Part shown: one piece after another, positions 1 through 7,919 of the stretch
Numbering within the stretch: position 1 is the first letter of the stretch
Layout of the letters: each line of letters starts with the position of its first letter
Assembly (NCBI GenBank): GCA_004151065.3
Contig: NWUY0300055181.1
Location: 10,039-20,294, forward strand
Length of the DNA: 10,256 bases
From: Larix sibirica
Lineage: Eukaryota; Streptophyta; Pinopsida; Pinales; Pinaceae
Direction: 5' to 3'
Position numbers and translations under genes: made by a program
Notes under the pieces: generated by a model
The model's database searches: none
The model's input: the letters and a program-made list of their open reading frames with translations, nothing else
Told to the model about the DNA's origin: nothing

Positions 1-16
1 AGGAGAAGGAGATCCA

Positions 17-142
17 TATTGAAGGTGAAGGAGATCCATATAGACAATGAGCCAATACCCTTGCATCATATATTGAAGGTTGAACTATATAGACAATGAG
101 TCAATACCCTTGCATCATATATTGAAGGTGAAGGAGATCCAT
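17..142. repeat. 49-bp tandem repeat, two near-identical copies
   Basis: Two adjacent units (39-87 and 88-136) begin with TATAGACAATGAG and share the core CAATACCCTTGCATCATAT. They differ at one base in the first 42 positions (GCCAAT versus GTCAAT), then diverge. A second motif, GAAGGTGAAGGAGATCCAT, is identical at 21-39 and 124-142, so the array has a composite structure bounded by this flank. The array starts close to the window edge and may continue to the left. It looks like minisatellite-type or slippage-derived non-coding DNA. The period comes from direct comparison and is secure. No function is implied. Confidence 0.9.
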
Positions 143-204
143 GCCTAAAACTGAAAGTTTAACCCTATTTCATGTATCTCATTGAATCCACAACGATGAA
201 TGAC

Positions 205-218
205 ATATATATATATAT
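205..218. repeat. (AT)n microsatellite
   Basis: An uninterrupted run of about seven AT dinucleotides follows TGAC and ends at GCTTAG. It is a simple sequence repeat with no further context. Confidence 0.9.
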
Positions 219-261
219 GCTTAGTTATTTACTTGTGTTTAATATGTTTATTTACTTCTCA

Positions 262-530
262 GGCAGCTAAACCGTGCCCTTATTGTTTATTGCTCGGCGC
301 CAACTAAACTGCAGACATCTATCACTTTGTACCGCGATGCTTACTCCTCTGCACCCTTATTGTTTACTGCTCTACAACCGTAGACTGCTGTCACTTTGTG
401 CTATATGTCATTGTTTTTCGAGGATTTTCGCTAATGGTTGTCGATGGTTGCGTTACTGCCACATGCCATTTTTCGAATTTCTTCGATGATACTATCAGCT
501 TTGGCAGGGATATGCTGTCTTGCAGATTAA
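262..530. other. G+C-richer island with a degenerate 77-bp internal duplication; origin unknown
   Basis: This stretch is clearly richer in G+C than its surroundings and contains CpG sites (CTCGGCGCC, ACCGCG, TTTCGAGG). It holds an imperfect tandem duplication of about 77 bp: CCCTTATTGTTTA starts at 277 and again at 354, each copy followed further on by ATCACTTTGT or GTCACTTTGT. The sequence just before it (TTTACTTCTCAG, ending at 262) resembles a plant 3' splice acceptor, and a plus frame is open from 264 to a TAG at 381. Another plus frame, opening at a GTG at 274, runs to 489 and encodes a Cys/Leu/Arg-rich peptide that looks like chance translation of the duplication. I recognise no protein. 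It could be an exon remnant or part of a decayed transposable element, and neither is established. Confidence 0.4.
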
Positions 531-781
531 TCTTGTTAAAACCTTCAACTAAATGATAATTCATTTAATACAAATTCTATTATGATTAAACTATTATTGA
601 AGACCTTCAACTATCGTCTAAAAGAGTATTTACACGTCTCATAAATGCAAATCGACTCAGTCCCTGATTTTAAACATTTATATATTGCATTTCTTGTCAT
701 ATGTACTCTTAAACTATGGTTTGCTGGGTTAATGTGATGGTTTGTTTATTTATTTATTTTATAATTTATATAAGATACCAA
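531..781. repeat. AT-rich spacer with a (TTTA)n tract
   Basis: No gene or RNA is visible here. ACCTTCAACTA occurs at about 541 and again at about 602, and a (TTTA)n run of three to four units lies at about 745-758. The rest is unstructured AT-rich sequence. Confidence 0.5.
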
Positions 782-941
782 AAACATAGTTGTGTCGACG
801 GTTCGTTCATAGGTTCTATGCATCTAATGAAACTTGATCATTTTAATCTATGTCTACAATGAAACATAGTTGTGTGAAGGGTTGGTGGATAGGGTATATG
901 CATATAATGAAATTTGATCATTTTAATATTAGTGCAAACAA
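782..941. repeat. 80-bp direct tandem duplication
   Basis: AAACATAGTTGTGT starts at 782 and again at 862. The two copies then run in parallel through GCATCTAATGAAA/GCATATAATGAAA and TTGATCATTTTAAT. The first 66 positions agree at about 56, roughly 85%, and the copies then drift apart. This is an old two-copy duplication in non-coding DNA. No open frame is preserved across both copies. Confidence 0.88.
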
Positions 942-1184
942 TAATGATAAAAAAATAGATTTCTCTTTCCCAAGGTTAAGAACAATCTACTTGGTGATAT
1001 TTATATAATAATACAATAAATGAATAGACTAGAATTTTTAATGTTTTTTTTTAATTTATAGTAGGTGAAAGAGTGAGTGACATTTCATTGGAAACTTCTT
1101 TATTAAGAGAAAGGGTTTAATCAGTTTTCTAACGAGATATGGGGAAAACTAAGAACCATATAATGTTAGAGAAAATAGGTATAG
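942..1184 (+). other. AT-rich stretch, possibly the eroded upstream part of LINE relic A
   Basis: No open frame of note is present. The plus-strand phrase FPRLRTI at 967 resembles a segment that often precedes the zf-RVT region in plant LINEs, but the following residues do not continue the match. The region may be the 5' continuation of the LINE relic that begins convincingly near 1185. The evidence is weak. Confidence 0.2.
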
Positions 1185-1260
1185 GAGAAGGAGATGACCC
1201 CATATGAGGAGGATACCTAGAAATTGTTCTTCATTTAGAAGCTCGAGGCACCACTCAAAT

Positions 1261-1623
1261 CCATCTTTTTATTTTATTTTGGTGAGTATTAAATAAAATA
1301 AAATAATTACTTGGGATAATTCATAGAAAAGGCCTTAGAACGGGTCAACATTTTGCTCACCTTGCAAAAAATATTCTGGAAGTGTAAAACACCTCTTCAC
1401 TCTATGGTATTTCACTAATGAAATTTGGGTTGTAACCAAATTGATGACTAGTGGTAAAGGGATTTGGGTGGGTGCAACCATTGAAGAGGCCCTACAAGGT
1501 TGGCTAAAGGGCCGAGAGGTAAACAAAATCCATCAATATATCCCTACTTTTGTTTTATGGGTAGTTTGGCTCATTAGAAATGAACCCCTTTTTAGGATAC
1601 TCAGGTCTCCTCATAAGGATTGA
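1261..1623 (+). pseudogene. LINE ORF2 fragment: zf-RVT zinc-binding domain and following linker
   Basis: One frame covers this segment. It has stops at 1294 and 1324 and at 1336-1338, and is then open from 1339 to the TGA at 1621. The upstream phrase NKIITWDN matches the ...ILTWDNLxKRG segment typical of plant LINE zf-RVT domains. Next come FCSPCKKYSGSVKHLFTLWY, which contains the CxxC pair and the H of the C-x2-C...H-x3-C finger, and TNEIW. The last Cys position reads Trp (TLW where TxC is usual), so metal binding would be impaired. Then come WLKGREVNKIHQYIP and WVVWLIRN, which match the family's interdomain signature. In active elements this domain follows the RT thumb and is thought to bind nucleic acid. 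The family assignment comes from motif order. A profile search with zf-RVT would test it directly. Confidence 0.8.
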
Positions 1624-1645
1624 ACCCCTAGATATATATTCTTCA

Positions 1646-2129
1646 ATCCCTTTTGGTTAGTTTGATGGTGCAACAAATAGAAATCCAAATGTCCACGAGG
1701 TTGGGCATATTTTACACATTTCTTCTCATTTAAAACTATCTTTTCAATATGGTCTTGGAGTAGCAACAAATAATATGGCATAAGCGCAAGCAATAACTAA
1801 ATTAATGAAAAGTGCTTAGGAGTATGGGTTAAATGAGCTCAACTTTCTTCAAATATTCAAATTTGGTTACAAAGTGGATGATTGACTCTAGCCTTCAGAC
1901 AAGTATCAATCTCTATCGAAATATTCAAGTAGAAAAAGAGGTAAAATCATCATTCACATCCATTTTCTTCAAACACGTTTATAAAGATTATAACCAAGAA
2001 GCAGGATGGCTATTCAAGTCAATTGGTTCTAGAAAGACTAACTCTTCACTAATTGTGGAATGCAAGGAGAGGGTGGAGGACACATTACCCCATGAGTATA
2101 TATTATTAATAGGATATTTTGGGGATTAA
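1646..2129 (+). pseudogene. LINE C-terminal RNase H domain, catalytically dead
   Basis: The domain begins with IPFG, a stop where Trp is usual (TAG at 1658), then FDGATNRNP (first catalytic Asp kept, 1664). It continues with YGLGVATNNMA followed by TAA at 1781, exactly where the catalytic Glu of the NNxAE motif belongs, and another TAG lies at 1817. A +1 frame change near 1840-1855 removes the usual GDS segment: the downstream frame reads KYSNLVTKW where GDSxLVxxW is expected. It then runs open from 1833 through FTSIFFKHVYKDYNQEAGW, where the usual HVYRExNxEAD has lost its final Asp to Gly. Three of the four acidic positions are therefore lost. Plant L1 elements carrying such an added RNase H domain are known. 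In active copies it degrades RNA in RNA/DNA hybrids during retrotransposition. Confidence 0.82.
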
Positions 2130-2215
2130 AGCATGTTTGATGGGTTGTCTCTTTTTCCTACTATTATTAGTGGCCTAAGACCATTTTGGAAATGCCCCTC
2201 TATTTATGGAGAGGG

Positions 2216-2411
2216 CCTACTTTTAAACTCAATTTTTGAGCTTTTGAACTTTGAAAAAGCTATTTTTTTTTTAAATAGTAATGAAAGAGTTACAATGTAT
2301 TTAATCCCATAAACCTACTTTTAAACTCAACATTTGAGCTTTTGGACTTTAAAAAATCTATTTTTTTTAAAATAGTAATGAAAGCGTTACAATGTATTTG
2401 TTAATTTTGTG
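2216..2411. repeat. 98-bp direct tandem duplication
   Basis: CCTACTTTTAAACTCAA starts at 2216 and at 2314. Both copies continue with TTTGAGCTTTTG, a poly(T) tract of about 8-10 bases, AATAGTAATGAAAG and GTTACAATGTATTT. Agreement is about 90% by eye, with small differences in T-tract length. It begins about 85 bases after the end of LINE relic A. No coding potential is seen. Confidence 0.9.
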
Positions 2412-2462
2412 GAGCGTATTGGGGCATTGTAACTTGCTTGGCCAAATACAATTGAACTCGAG

Positions 2463-2536
2463 ATTCCTTTAAATTAAACTCTCACTTCCAAAATTCCTTT
2501 AAATTAAACTCCGACTTCCAAAATTCCTTTAAATTT
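2463..2536. repeat. 30-bp tandem repeat, two full copies and one partial
   Basis: ATTCCTTTAAATTAAACTC starts at 2463 and 2493, and ATTCCTTTAAATT starts again at 2523. The two full units differ at only about two bases (CTCACTTCC versus CCGACTTCC). This is a recent-looking short tandem array. Confidence 0.92.
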
Positions 2537-2575
2537 CAAAGCATCAATTGATTCAGCTTTCAAGATAAGAGAACC

Positions 2576-2695
2576 TATGCAAATTTATTACATTATAAAG
2601 CATAGAAATATGACAAATGCCAATCCTCTACACAATATGCAAATTTATTACATTATAAAGCATAGAAACATGACACATGCCAATCCTCTACACAA
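2576..2695. repeat. 60-bp tandem duplication, nearly perfect
   Basis: The units 2576-2635 and 2636-2695 share AAATTTATTACATTATAAAG, CATAGAAA and GCCAATCCTCTACACAAT. They differ at two internal positions (ATATGACAAATG versus ACATGACACATG). The low divergence points to an event younger than the decay of the LINE relics, if local mutation rates are similar. Confidence 0.95.
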
Positions 2696-2699
2696 TTTA

Positions 2700-3226
2700 C
2701 ACTAATTAGTCCATTTCAATCCCTTCCCTAGAATTTGGGATTTTCATAAGTTTGAAAACAATGGCTAGACACGAACTCTAGGTAAAACAAAATACTTGAA
2801 TACACATGCTTACACTATAATAAGTTTACATTATATTCCTCACATGTCAAACAAAGAACTTTAGATAATGCAAAAGCTCGATTATGGAAAATTTAGTTGT
2901 TTTTACAAATTCCTAGACCTCGCATAAAAGGGATGCTAGTGCATATTTTAACCATCAACACAATTGGAAAAGCTTAAATTGTAGTACTAATTTGCAAAGC
3001 CTTGGGTAAATTCAAGTGGAGGCCATGTCGATCAAAACCGAATGGAAATGACAAATAGAAAGTGCCATACTTTCCATTTATAGACTTTACTCAAATAAAA
3101 CCACCCACTTGTTTAGTTATACATTTTTTCATGCTCAATCCCAAAGGAAAATGTCCATGGTTTGGATCCCGACCTATTTCCAACGAGTACGAATAAAATC
3201 ACTTTGAATAATCCTAAGAATAAATT
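2700..3226. other. AT-rich spacer without recognisable features
   Basis: I find no open frame with protein-like character, no RNA gene and no repeat of note on either strand. The sequence lies between the 60-bp and 58-bp duplications. It may be ancient transposable-element debris, but no motif supports a family. Confidence 0.5.
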
Positions 3227-3230
3227 TCTA

Positions 3231-3346
3231 GCATTTTATCATACTACAAACTATAGATAGGGCATATGACATTGCGAATGATCTTCAAGCATTTTATCAT
3301 ACTACAAACTATAGATAGGGCATATGACAGTGCGAATGATCTTCAA
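3231..3346. repeat. 58-bp tandem duplication, 57 of 58 identical
   Basis: GCATTTTATCATACTACAAA begins at 3231 and at 3289. Both units carry CTATAGATAGGGCATATGAC and GCGAATGATCTTCAA, and differ only in ACATTGCG versus ACAGTGCG. It is among the best preserved repeats in the window and so probably among the youngest. Confidence 0.95.
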
Positions 3347-4313
3347 GGGAAGTATTAAGTTGAACCACATAATTTTCCCGTGCAATACTAAAATCTATTG
3401 AGGCTTATTACTTTGGAAAATAAAATGTTTCATGTTCTTTATGTATTCCATTTTTCTTAGCTTACTTATGGCAAAGTGATTCACAGTAAGCATAATCTTT
3501 GGAAACTTTATGTTTCATGCCAACATTGTTATTAGGCAACATTAGAGAGTGTTGCAATCTCTGCATTGACAATGCTAATTGAAAACATGATAGATTCCAT
3601 AAATCAACTGATGTAGTCTCCACAATCACTTCACACTTTAATTCAAGCTCCGTCCTCCCCCAAATGGAGTTAATTTCACAACATTTCTAGGGAAGATTCT
3701 TGTGTAGCAAATGCTAGGAAACCCTTAAACTAAATTCACTAAATCAAAACTCTACAATAATTCCAATCAAGACTACAAACATCGATAAGAGAATATGGTA
3801 GTATAGAATGTACCTAATGCATGAACAACCCTTTTCATAGCCCCAATAACAATGTATGGAAAATAAGGTTATCAATTATAAGCTCAATATTAATCTTATT
3901 AGAAATGTTATTCTGAAATAAGAGATCCTTCAAACTCCATACAAAAAATTTCACAACTTGTTGTAAATCAAAATCTCCCATGTGGAGTTGCAATGACCCA
4001 TCTTCCTCTTCGACTGTAATTATTCACAAGTGCATCAACCTACTAGGAAAAGAATCAACACATTCTTAGCCAAGCTACTCTTACATGTTATTGCACAAAT
4101 TTATGTGAGATGATAAAATCTAACTAGCCCATAATTAGCTAGTTGGATTAGGGATTTGTAGTAAATGATGTCTATGTATCACCTGTATTACACAATTTTC
4201 TTATAATCTCTCTAAAATTGCTTATATGAGCATATATTATGTCAATGATTCTCTTTATCACTTGATAATGGGAGTAATAAGAGGGAACCTCTATGATTGC
4301 AATAAGAATTGTC
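3347..4313. other. AT-rich spacer; one unrecognised minus-strand open stretch
   Basis: No convincing gene is seen. On the minus strand a frame is open from 4023 down to a TGA at 3835, with an ATG at 3981-3979 giving a peptide of about 48 residues (MGDFDLQQVVKFFVWSL at its start). Its composition is more protein-like than most chance frames here, but it is too short to assign and I do not recognise it. A small inverted repeat (AACTAGC/GCTAGTT with a 9-base loop) lies at about 4122-4144. Everything else is unstructured. Confidence 0.3.
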
Positions 4314-4390
4314 ATGTCGAGATGCTAAAATTTTACTCCACTTTAGGGAAACCAAAAGTTGGTTTCCATTAATTATTAAGTTAGTTAGAA
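4314..4390. repeat. Dispersed direct repeat, copy 1, with a 9-bp-stem foldback
   Basis: This copy matches 4497-4574 at a spacing of 183-184 bases. The 40-base core starting at ACCAAAAGTTGGTTTCCATT has one mismatch between copies. Within it, 4347-4367 forms a perfect hairpin: GGAAACCAA, loop AAG, TTGGTTTCC. The repeat is AT-rich and has no frame shared by both copies. A small non-autonomous element or a segmental duplication are both possible. Confidence 0.85.
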
Positions 4391-4496
4391 TATATGGTAT
4401 CCATCCAATACATAAATGAAAATGTAAACAATCTATAAACGAAATATGTAATTTATATTCAAATTTGAAGTAGGTAATCATGGAAGAAATGATTAT

Positions 4497-4574
4497 ATGT
4501 CAAGATACTAAAATTTATCTTTGCATTCGGGAAAACCAAAAGTTGGTTTCCATTGATTATTAAGTTAGTTAGAA
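4497..4574. repeat. Dispersed direct repeat, copy 2, with the same foldback
   Basis: This is the second copy of the 4314-4390 repeat. The hairpin is kept, but with one extra A in the left arm (GGAAAACCAA at 4530-4539), so the stem would have a bulge. The two copies diverge abruptly after TTAGTTAGAA on the right, which marks a common right boundary. Confidence 0.85.
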
Positions 4575-5632
4575 AAGACGGTGTTATAGGAAAAAATTCC
4601 CAATGATTAAGGTTAGATCATTAACAGATCAGACCAAAGATAACTTATACTCAACTTTCCAAATTAGTTACAAAATCAAGAATGAAAAGAATGAATGAGG
4701 AAAAATACCTTTGGCGAGTTGGCTTACCCCTCTTGTTGTATATAGTGATTAATCGAAATTAATTCCTAAATACTACAAATTTCTCCAAGAAACTCACATA
4801 AAAGAAACAAAATACCTTCCTCAAATCATTTACAGCATAAACCTTCATGTCAATAAAATAAAGAGATTTGTAACTAACTAATTATAACTAACTTAAAGTA
4901 ATAATTAGTCTCCTCAAATCATATATTTCCTAATTAATCAATCAAACCAATTGAAATATAATTTGAGGGGTGGGATGGGGAACAAGAGAGATCTTCATGT
5001 ATTGGAAAAATGTAAAACATCAACTGCAGTATTATACATGATTTGTTGTTAATACATTCATCATTAGAAGTTTGTATTCCTCCTACCTAGACAACTTATC
5101 GACACTAATTCCACTTCCAACTCGGTTTGAATGAATGACAGAATCAATGGGGATTTAGATCCCAACACTAGGAAAATAGTAATTATTAGAAACGGGGGTT
5201 TTTGAGGTAGGGTTTGGTCATAAAAATCCAAGGTTCAATCTCTAAGCAATGCTCTAGCATAAGGGTGCTTGAAAGGTTAGTTCTCCTTGTCCAACATTTG
5301 AACCCATTTTATAGTCTTGAAAGTCAGTGAAGTTCTTTGGTAATGGGTTTTAAGGTTGCATAGGTGGAAAAATCCATTAAACCCCATTTGGGAGCATGCA
5401 ATTAATGCATATTTATTTTTATTTTCCAAGGCTTGGAATGCATACATGCCTTGATATAAGGAAGGAGTGTATGTTCTCATATATACATATGTTGATTTAA
5501 GGAATGAGCATATACAACTCAAATATGATTTTTAATAAGGGCTTCATGTGCAACAAAGAATTAAGCAATGAAGGGTATCTTGGAAAATAGGGCATTAAAG
5601 GTCAATGATGATCAAATAACGCTATAACATAT
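4575..5632. other. Spacer with a hairpin and a TATA-like site; no gene
   Basis: An inverted repeat lies at 4912-4929 and 4953-4968 (CCTCAAATCATATATTTC against GAAATATAATTTGAGG), with a loop of about 23 bases and a two-base length difference between arms. A minus-strand TATA-like motif (ACTATAAAATGG) lies at 5304-5315. A degenerate direct repeat with a 41-base offset (TTGATATAAGGAA at 5451, TTGATTTAAGGAA at 5492) is also present. The minus-strand frame at 5277-5522 has no protein-like character. Nothing shows that the TATA motif drives a transcript. Confidence 0.4.
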
Positions 5633-5662
5633 GCCCCCTAATGTATGAGGTCAGAAGGGGGC
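5633..5662. repeat. Short G+C stem hairpin (GCCCCCT/AGGGGGC)
   Basis: The 7-base arms 5633-5639 and 5656-5662 are perfectly complementary, with a 16-base loop. A stem this G+C-rich stands out in AT-rich surroundings. The right arm lies in a purine-rich run (CAGAAGGGGG) followed by CCTGATGACC. That loosely resembles a polypurine tract before an LTR start, but no partner LTR was found. Confidence 0.6.
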
Positions 5663-5808
5663 CTGATGACCGAAATACATTAAAATATGGAATATGAATT
5701 TGATAATTGGGACTAGGTGGAGTTAAAAAAACTCGAGATCAGAGAGGTGCTTGTAAAAAAAACCAAAGTATTTAGTTAACTCTCTTCCTCAAGGAAGGCA
5801 TATGCTAA

Positions 5809-5850
5809 GGTGGAAAAACAAGCATGGTCGGTGGAAAAACAAGCATGGTC
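5809..5850. repeat. 21-bp perfect tandem duplication
   Basis: GGTGGAAAAACAAGCATGGT plus one C occurs at 5809-5829 and again, unchanged, at 5830-5850. It is a perfect head-to-tail pair with no coding context. Confidence 0.95.
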
Positions 5851-5858
5851 GCCAAATC

Positions 5859-5995
5859 AAAGTACACTATGGATTCACGAAGTATATATAGAATGCATAA
5901 TCATGGACATGAAAAGTACACAATGGATCCATGTCAAATACATATCATAGGCATGAGAAAATACAAAGTGGATCTAAGTCTCAATGTACATTAAT
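5859..5995. repeat. Degenerate tandem repeat of about 46-54 bp, up to three copies
   Basis: AAGTACACTATGGATTCA (5860), AAGTACACAATGGATCCATG (5914) and ATACAAAGTGGATCTA (about 5961) start three successive blocks. The first two also share an internal CATGGACATGA/CATAGGCATGA-type segment. Spacing and similarity fall from left to right. The array follows directly after the 21-bp duplication. Confidence 0.55.
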
Positions 5996-7494
5996 ATTAC
6001 GTCTGGAATGAATTGAAATTACAAATTGGTTTTCTAAGATGGTATTGATGCCATGTAAGTAGGTCATATTGTATGCGTAACTCAGGAAGCAACATAAGAA
6101 TGAGATGCTACTACAACCCAAGATCTCCAATCAAAATCCAATGAATGTATGAATCTACACCATGTGAATAAATAATATGATGTCGAACATGGGAGAAATC
6201 ATTTGATTACTGGCCATTGATGTATGCCATTAATAAAACTGAGACAACCCAACAATGATGATAATGGTTATGAAGTTTCTTAGTACATTATATCAAGTGT
6301 GAATAGATGTGATGACATGAAACACTTGTAGAATCTATCAAGTAGGGTAAATTGATATATTCCCACTATCAAAATAAAGGGAACCTACCCCTGATGTCTA
6401 CAAGCCTCAAGGCACAATAATAATATCTAAATCTCATCCCATAGAAAATGAGTAGTTTTCAATAGGAAGAGACATGTCACAAGAAAGGCATTAAGGATTC
6501 CTCCATCGAATGGCACAAGTTAATGTCAAGAATATTATTTGAAGGTCTTGGACAAAAATTGATAGAACCCACCACCAAGTATGTATCATGCATGCACTAG
6601 ATAAAAATAATTCACTAAAAAGACCCTATGAACAACATCCGATAATGAAAGTTCCTGATAGAGTTAAGGAATTCCACCAATGATGAAAATGGAATCCAAG
6701 GTACAACAGAATACCATTTTGTGAATAAATATATTTTCATTAGACATAGGGGAAACCAGTTATGATATGTCTTCTCCCGAGCGTAGGGAAATGATCAATG
6801 ATGAAAGAAAGCCCCAAGGTGCAATAAACTCTAAGTTAATATCCCATAATAATGTGTTGAAGTCGATAAAACTTAAGATTCACCGAGAAGAAGGAAATGA
6901 TGAGTCCTTCTTTACTGGCATGAGTAAACGCTGGTTATGATGATGAAATGAGAACAAATTGACAATAGGGAAGGCTAACATGGATAGTCAAAAAATTTGA
7001 GGAATGATTGACACAAGTTTTCAACATCCTTTGAATATAAGCAGAACATAATAGTGACTTGAGCAACATTTGAGATAGGACCATTGATATAAGCCAACAA
7101 TGCATCAGTCATTAAGGCCATCTCCATAGTGATTGGAAGAGTAACCAACTAGAGTAGTCTAAAACTCAAAATCATGGTACGAATTCTAAGACAAGTACTA
7201 AACCCCAACTTGTGAAGGGAAGACAACACAAGTGATTTGTTCAAAGGTGACACTACTTTGTTTCTTTATAGAACATAATTAAGTTCTAACTTAATATCTT
7301 GTCTCTTTAAAAAAAATGATTTCTGTGTCTTTTTCATCTTATGGTATCCTAAAAAAGAATAAAAGAATGCTCAATACAATGGAGTATATGAGTGTTGCAG
7401 GAACAAACTACGTTCCAAGGACACACAATAAACCTATGTAAAAAGAAATCAAAATTAAATATGCAATATGTGGACACTCACAAGCACATCTCCT
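5996..7494. other. Decayed, unassigned sequence with low-order repeats; one short minus-strand open stretch
   Basis: Similar phrases recur: CCTCAAGGCACAATAA (about 6405), ATCCAAGGTACAACAGA (about 6693) and CCCCAAGGTGCAATAA (about 6812). The last two are each preceded by AATGATGAAA, which suggests a very old repetitive element. On the minus strand an ATG at 7127-7125 opens a 50-codon frame ending in TAG at 6977-6975. It starts MEMALMTDALLAYINGPIS and reads protein-like, but I do not recognise it. No LTR, primer-binding site or transposase motif was found, so no class of element is assigned. Confidence 0.3.
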
Positions 7495-7857
7495 CTAGGG
7501 TAGGGTACATTGGAAATGTAGAAGAAAAAACTGCAAAGGTAAATGATAGTTAAGAATGCAAAGGCAATAAGCATGATGTGGCAAATTGCAACAAGGTATT
7601 ACACAAAACAACACTTTTAGTGATATGCATGGCCAATGCAAAGAAAACCAATTATAAAGGGGGGATCCCCTATGGGAGTGGTTAGAAGTAGATGAGAAAG
7701 ATGAATGAGGTTCATAATATAGTCTCAAAATTTGATGGCTCTCAATCCAACCATGAAACAGTGGGATGGGTACTAGATGGAAATAAAGTTTTGGGTTAAT
7801 CCATGGAGATGGGCAACAATTCTTGGAAAGGTGGGTGGAGGGAGTGAAGTTTTCCAC
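7495..7857 (-). other. Unrecognised 120-codon minus-strand open frame, probably not a gene
   Basis: This is the longest open frame in the window. Its product is rich in Pro, His, Cys, Ser and Leu (for example CNLPHHAYCLCILNYHLPLQ). That is the typical look of the antisense of purine-rich DNA rather than of a folded protein. I see no signal peptide, repeat, domain motif or conserved catalytic pattern. In AT-rich DNA of this length, one open frame of about 120 codons is only mildly surprising. It could be an exon of an unknown gene, and transcript evidence would decide. Confidence 0.2.
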
Positions 7858-7919
7858 ATCCTCGGTTGAACTATGTTAAGCTCTTGATCAAGCTATTAGG
7901 ATCTTAATTGAGATCTTGT

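Larger units (their letters stand above)
1185..2129 (+). mobile_element. LINE relic A: 5'-truncated end of a plant L1-type ORF2 (zf-RVT plus RNase H)
   Basis: This is the downstream part of a non-LTR retrotransposon ORF2, broken into at least three frames. In order it shows: a weak pre-finger segment (GDDPI then KLEAPLK, 1187-1259); a zinc-finger-like zf-RVT segment (1261-1460); the W-x-x-W-x-x-RN signature with which the linker region of plant LINE polyproteins often ends (WVVWLIRNEPLF, about 1555-1595); and an RNase H domain (about 1646-2010) with a short tail ending at the stop before 2130. The RT and endonuclease domains are absent, which fits the 5' truncation usual for LINE insertions. 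No terminal poly(A) or clear target-site duplication was found, so both ends are approximate. Several in-frame stops and frameshifts show that the element is long dead. Confidence 0.82.

Noticed and set aside
274-489. 71-codon plus-strand open frame starting at GTG
   Set aside because: It translates the internal 77-bp duplication into a Cys/Leu/Arg-rich peptide with no domain, and lacks an ATG start. It is described only as part of the island.
1267-1305. TTTATTTTATTT / AAATAAAATAAA inverted repeat
   Set aside because: It is low-complexity AT sequence inside the LINE zf-RVT region, where the frame explains it as coding remnant.
1335-1793. Minus-strand open frames opposite LINE relic A (1335-1526 and 1611-1793)
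   Set aside because: They are antisense to the clearly recognisable zf-RVT and RNase H segments, so they are shadows.
5230-5245. GGTTCAATCTC resembling a tRNA-type B box (possible SINE)
   Set aside because: No A box at the right distance, no tRNA-like fold and no poly(A) or short-repeat tail were found.
4242-5522. Minus-strand frames of about 80 codons at 4242-4481 and 5277-5522
   Set aside because: Neither shows protein-like features. The first runs across one copy of a dispersed repeat, and the second covers degenerate AT-rich sequence.
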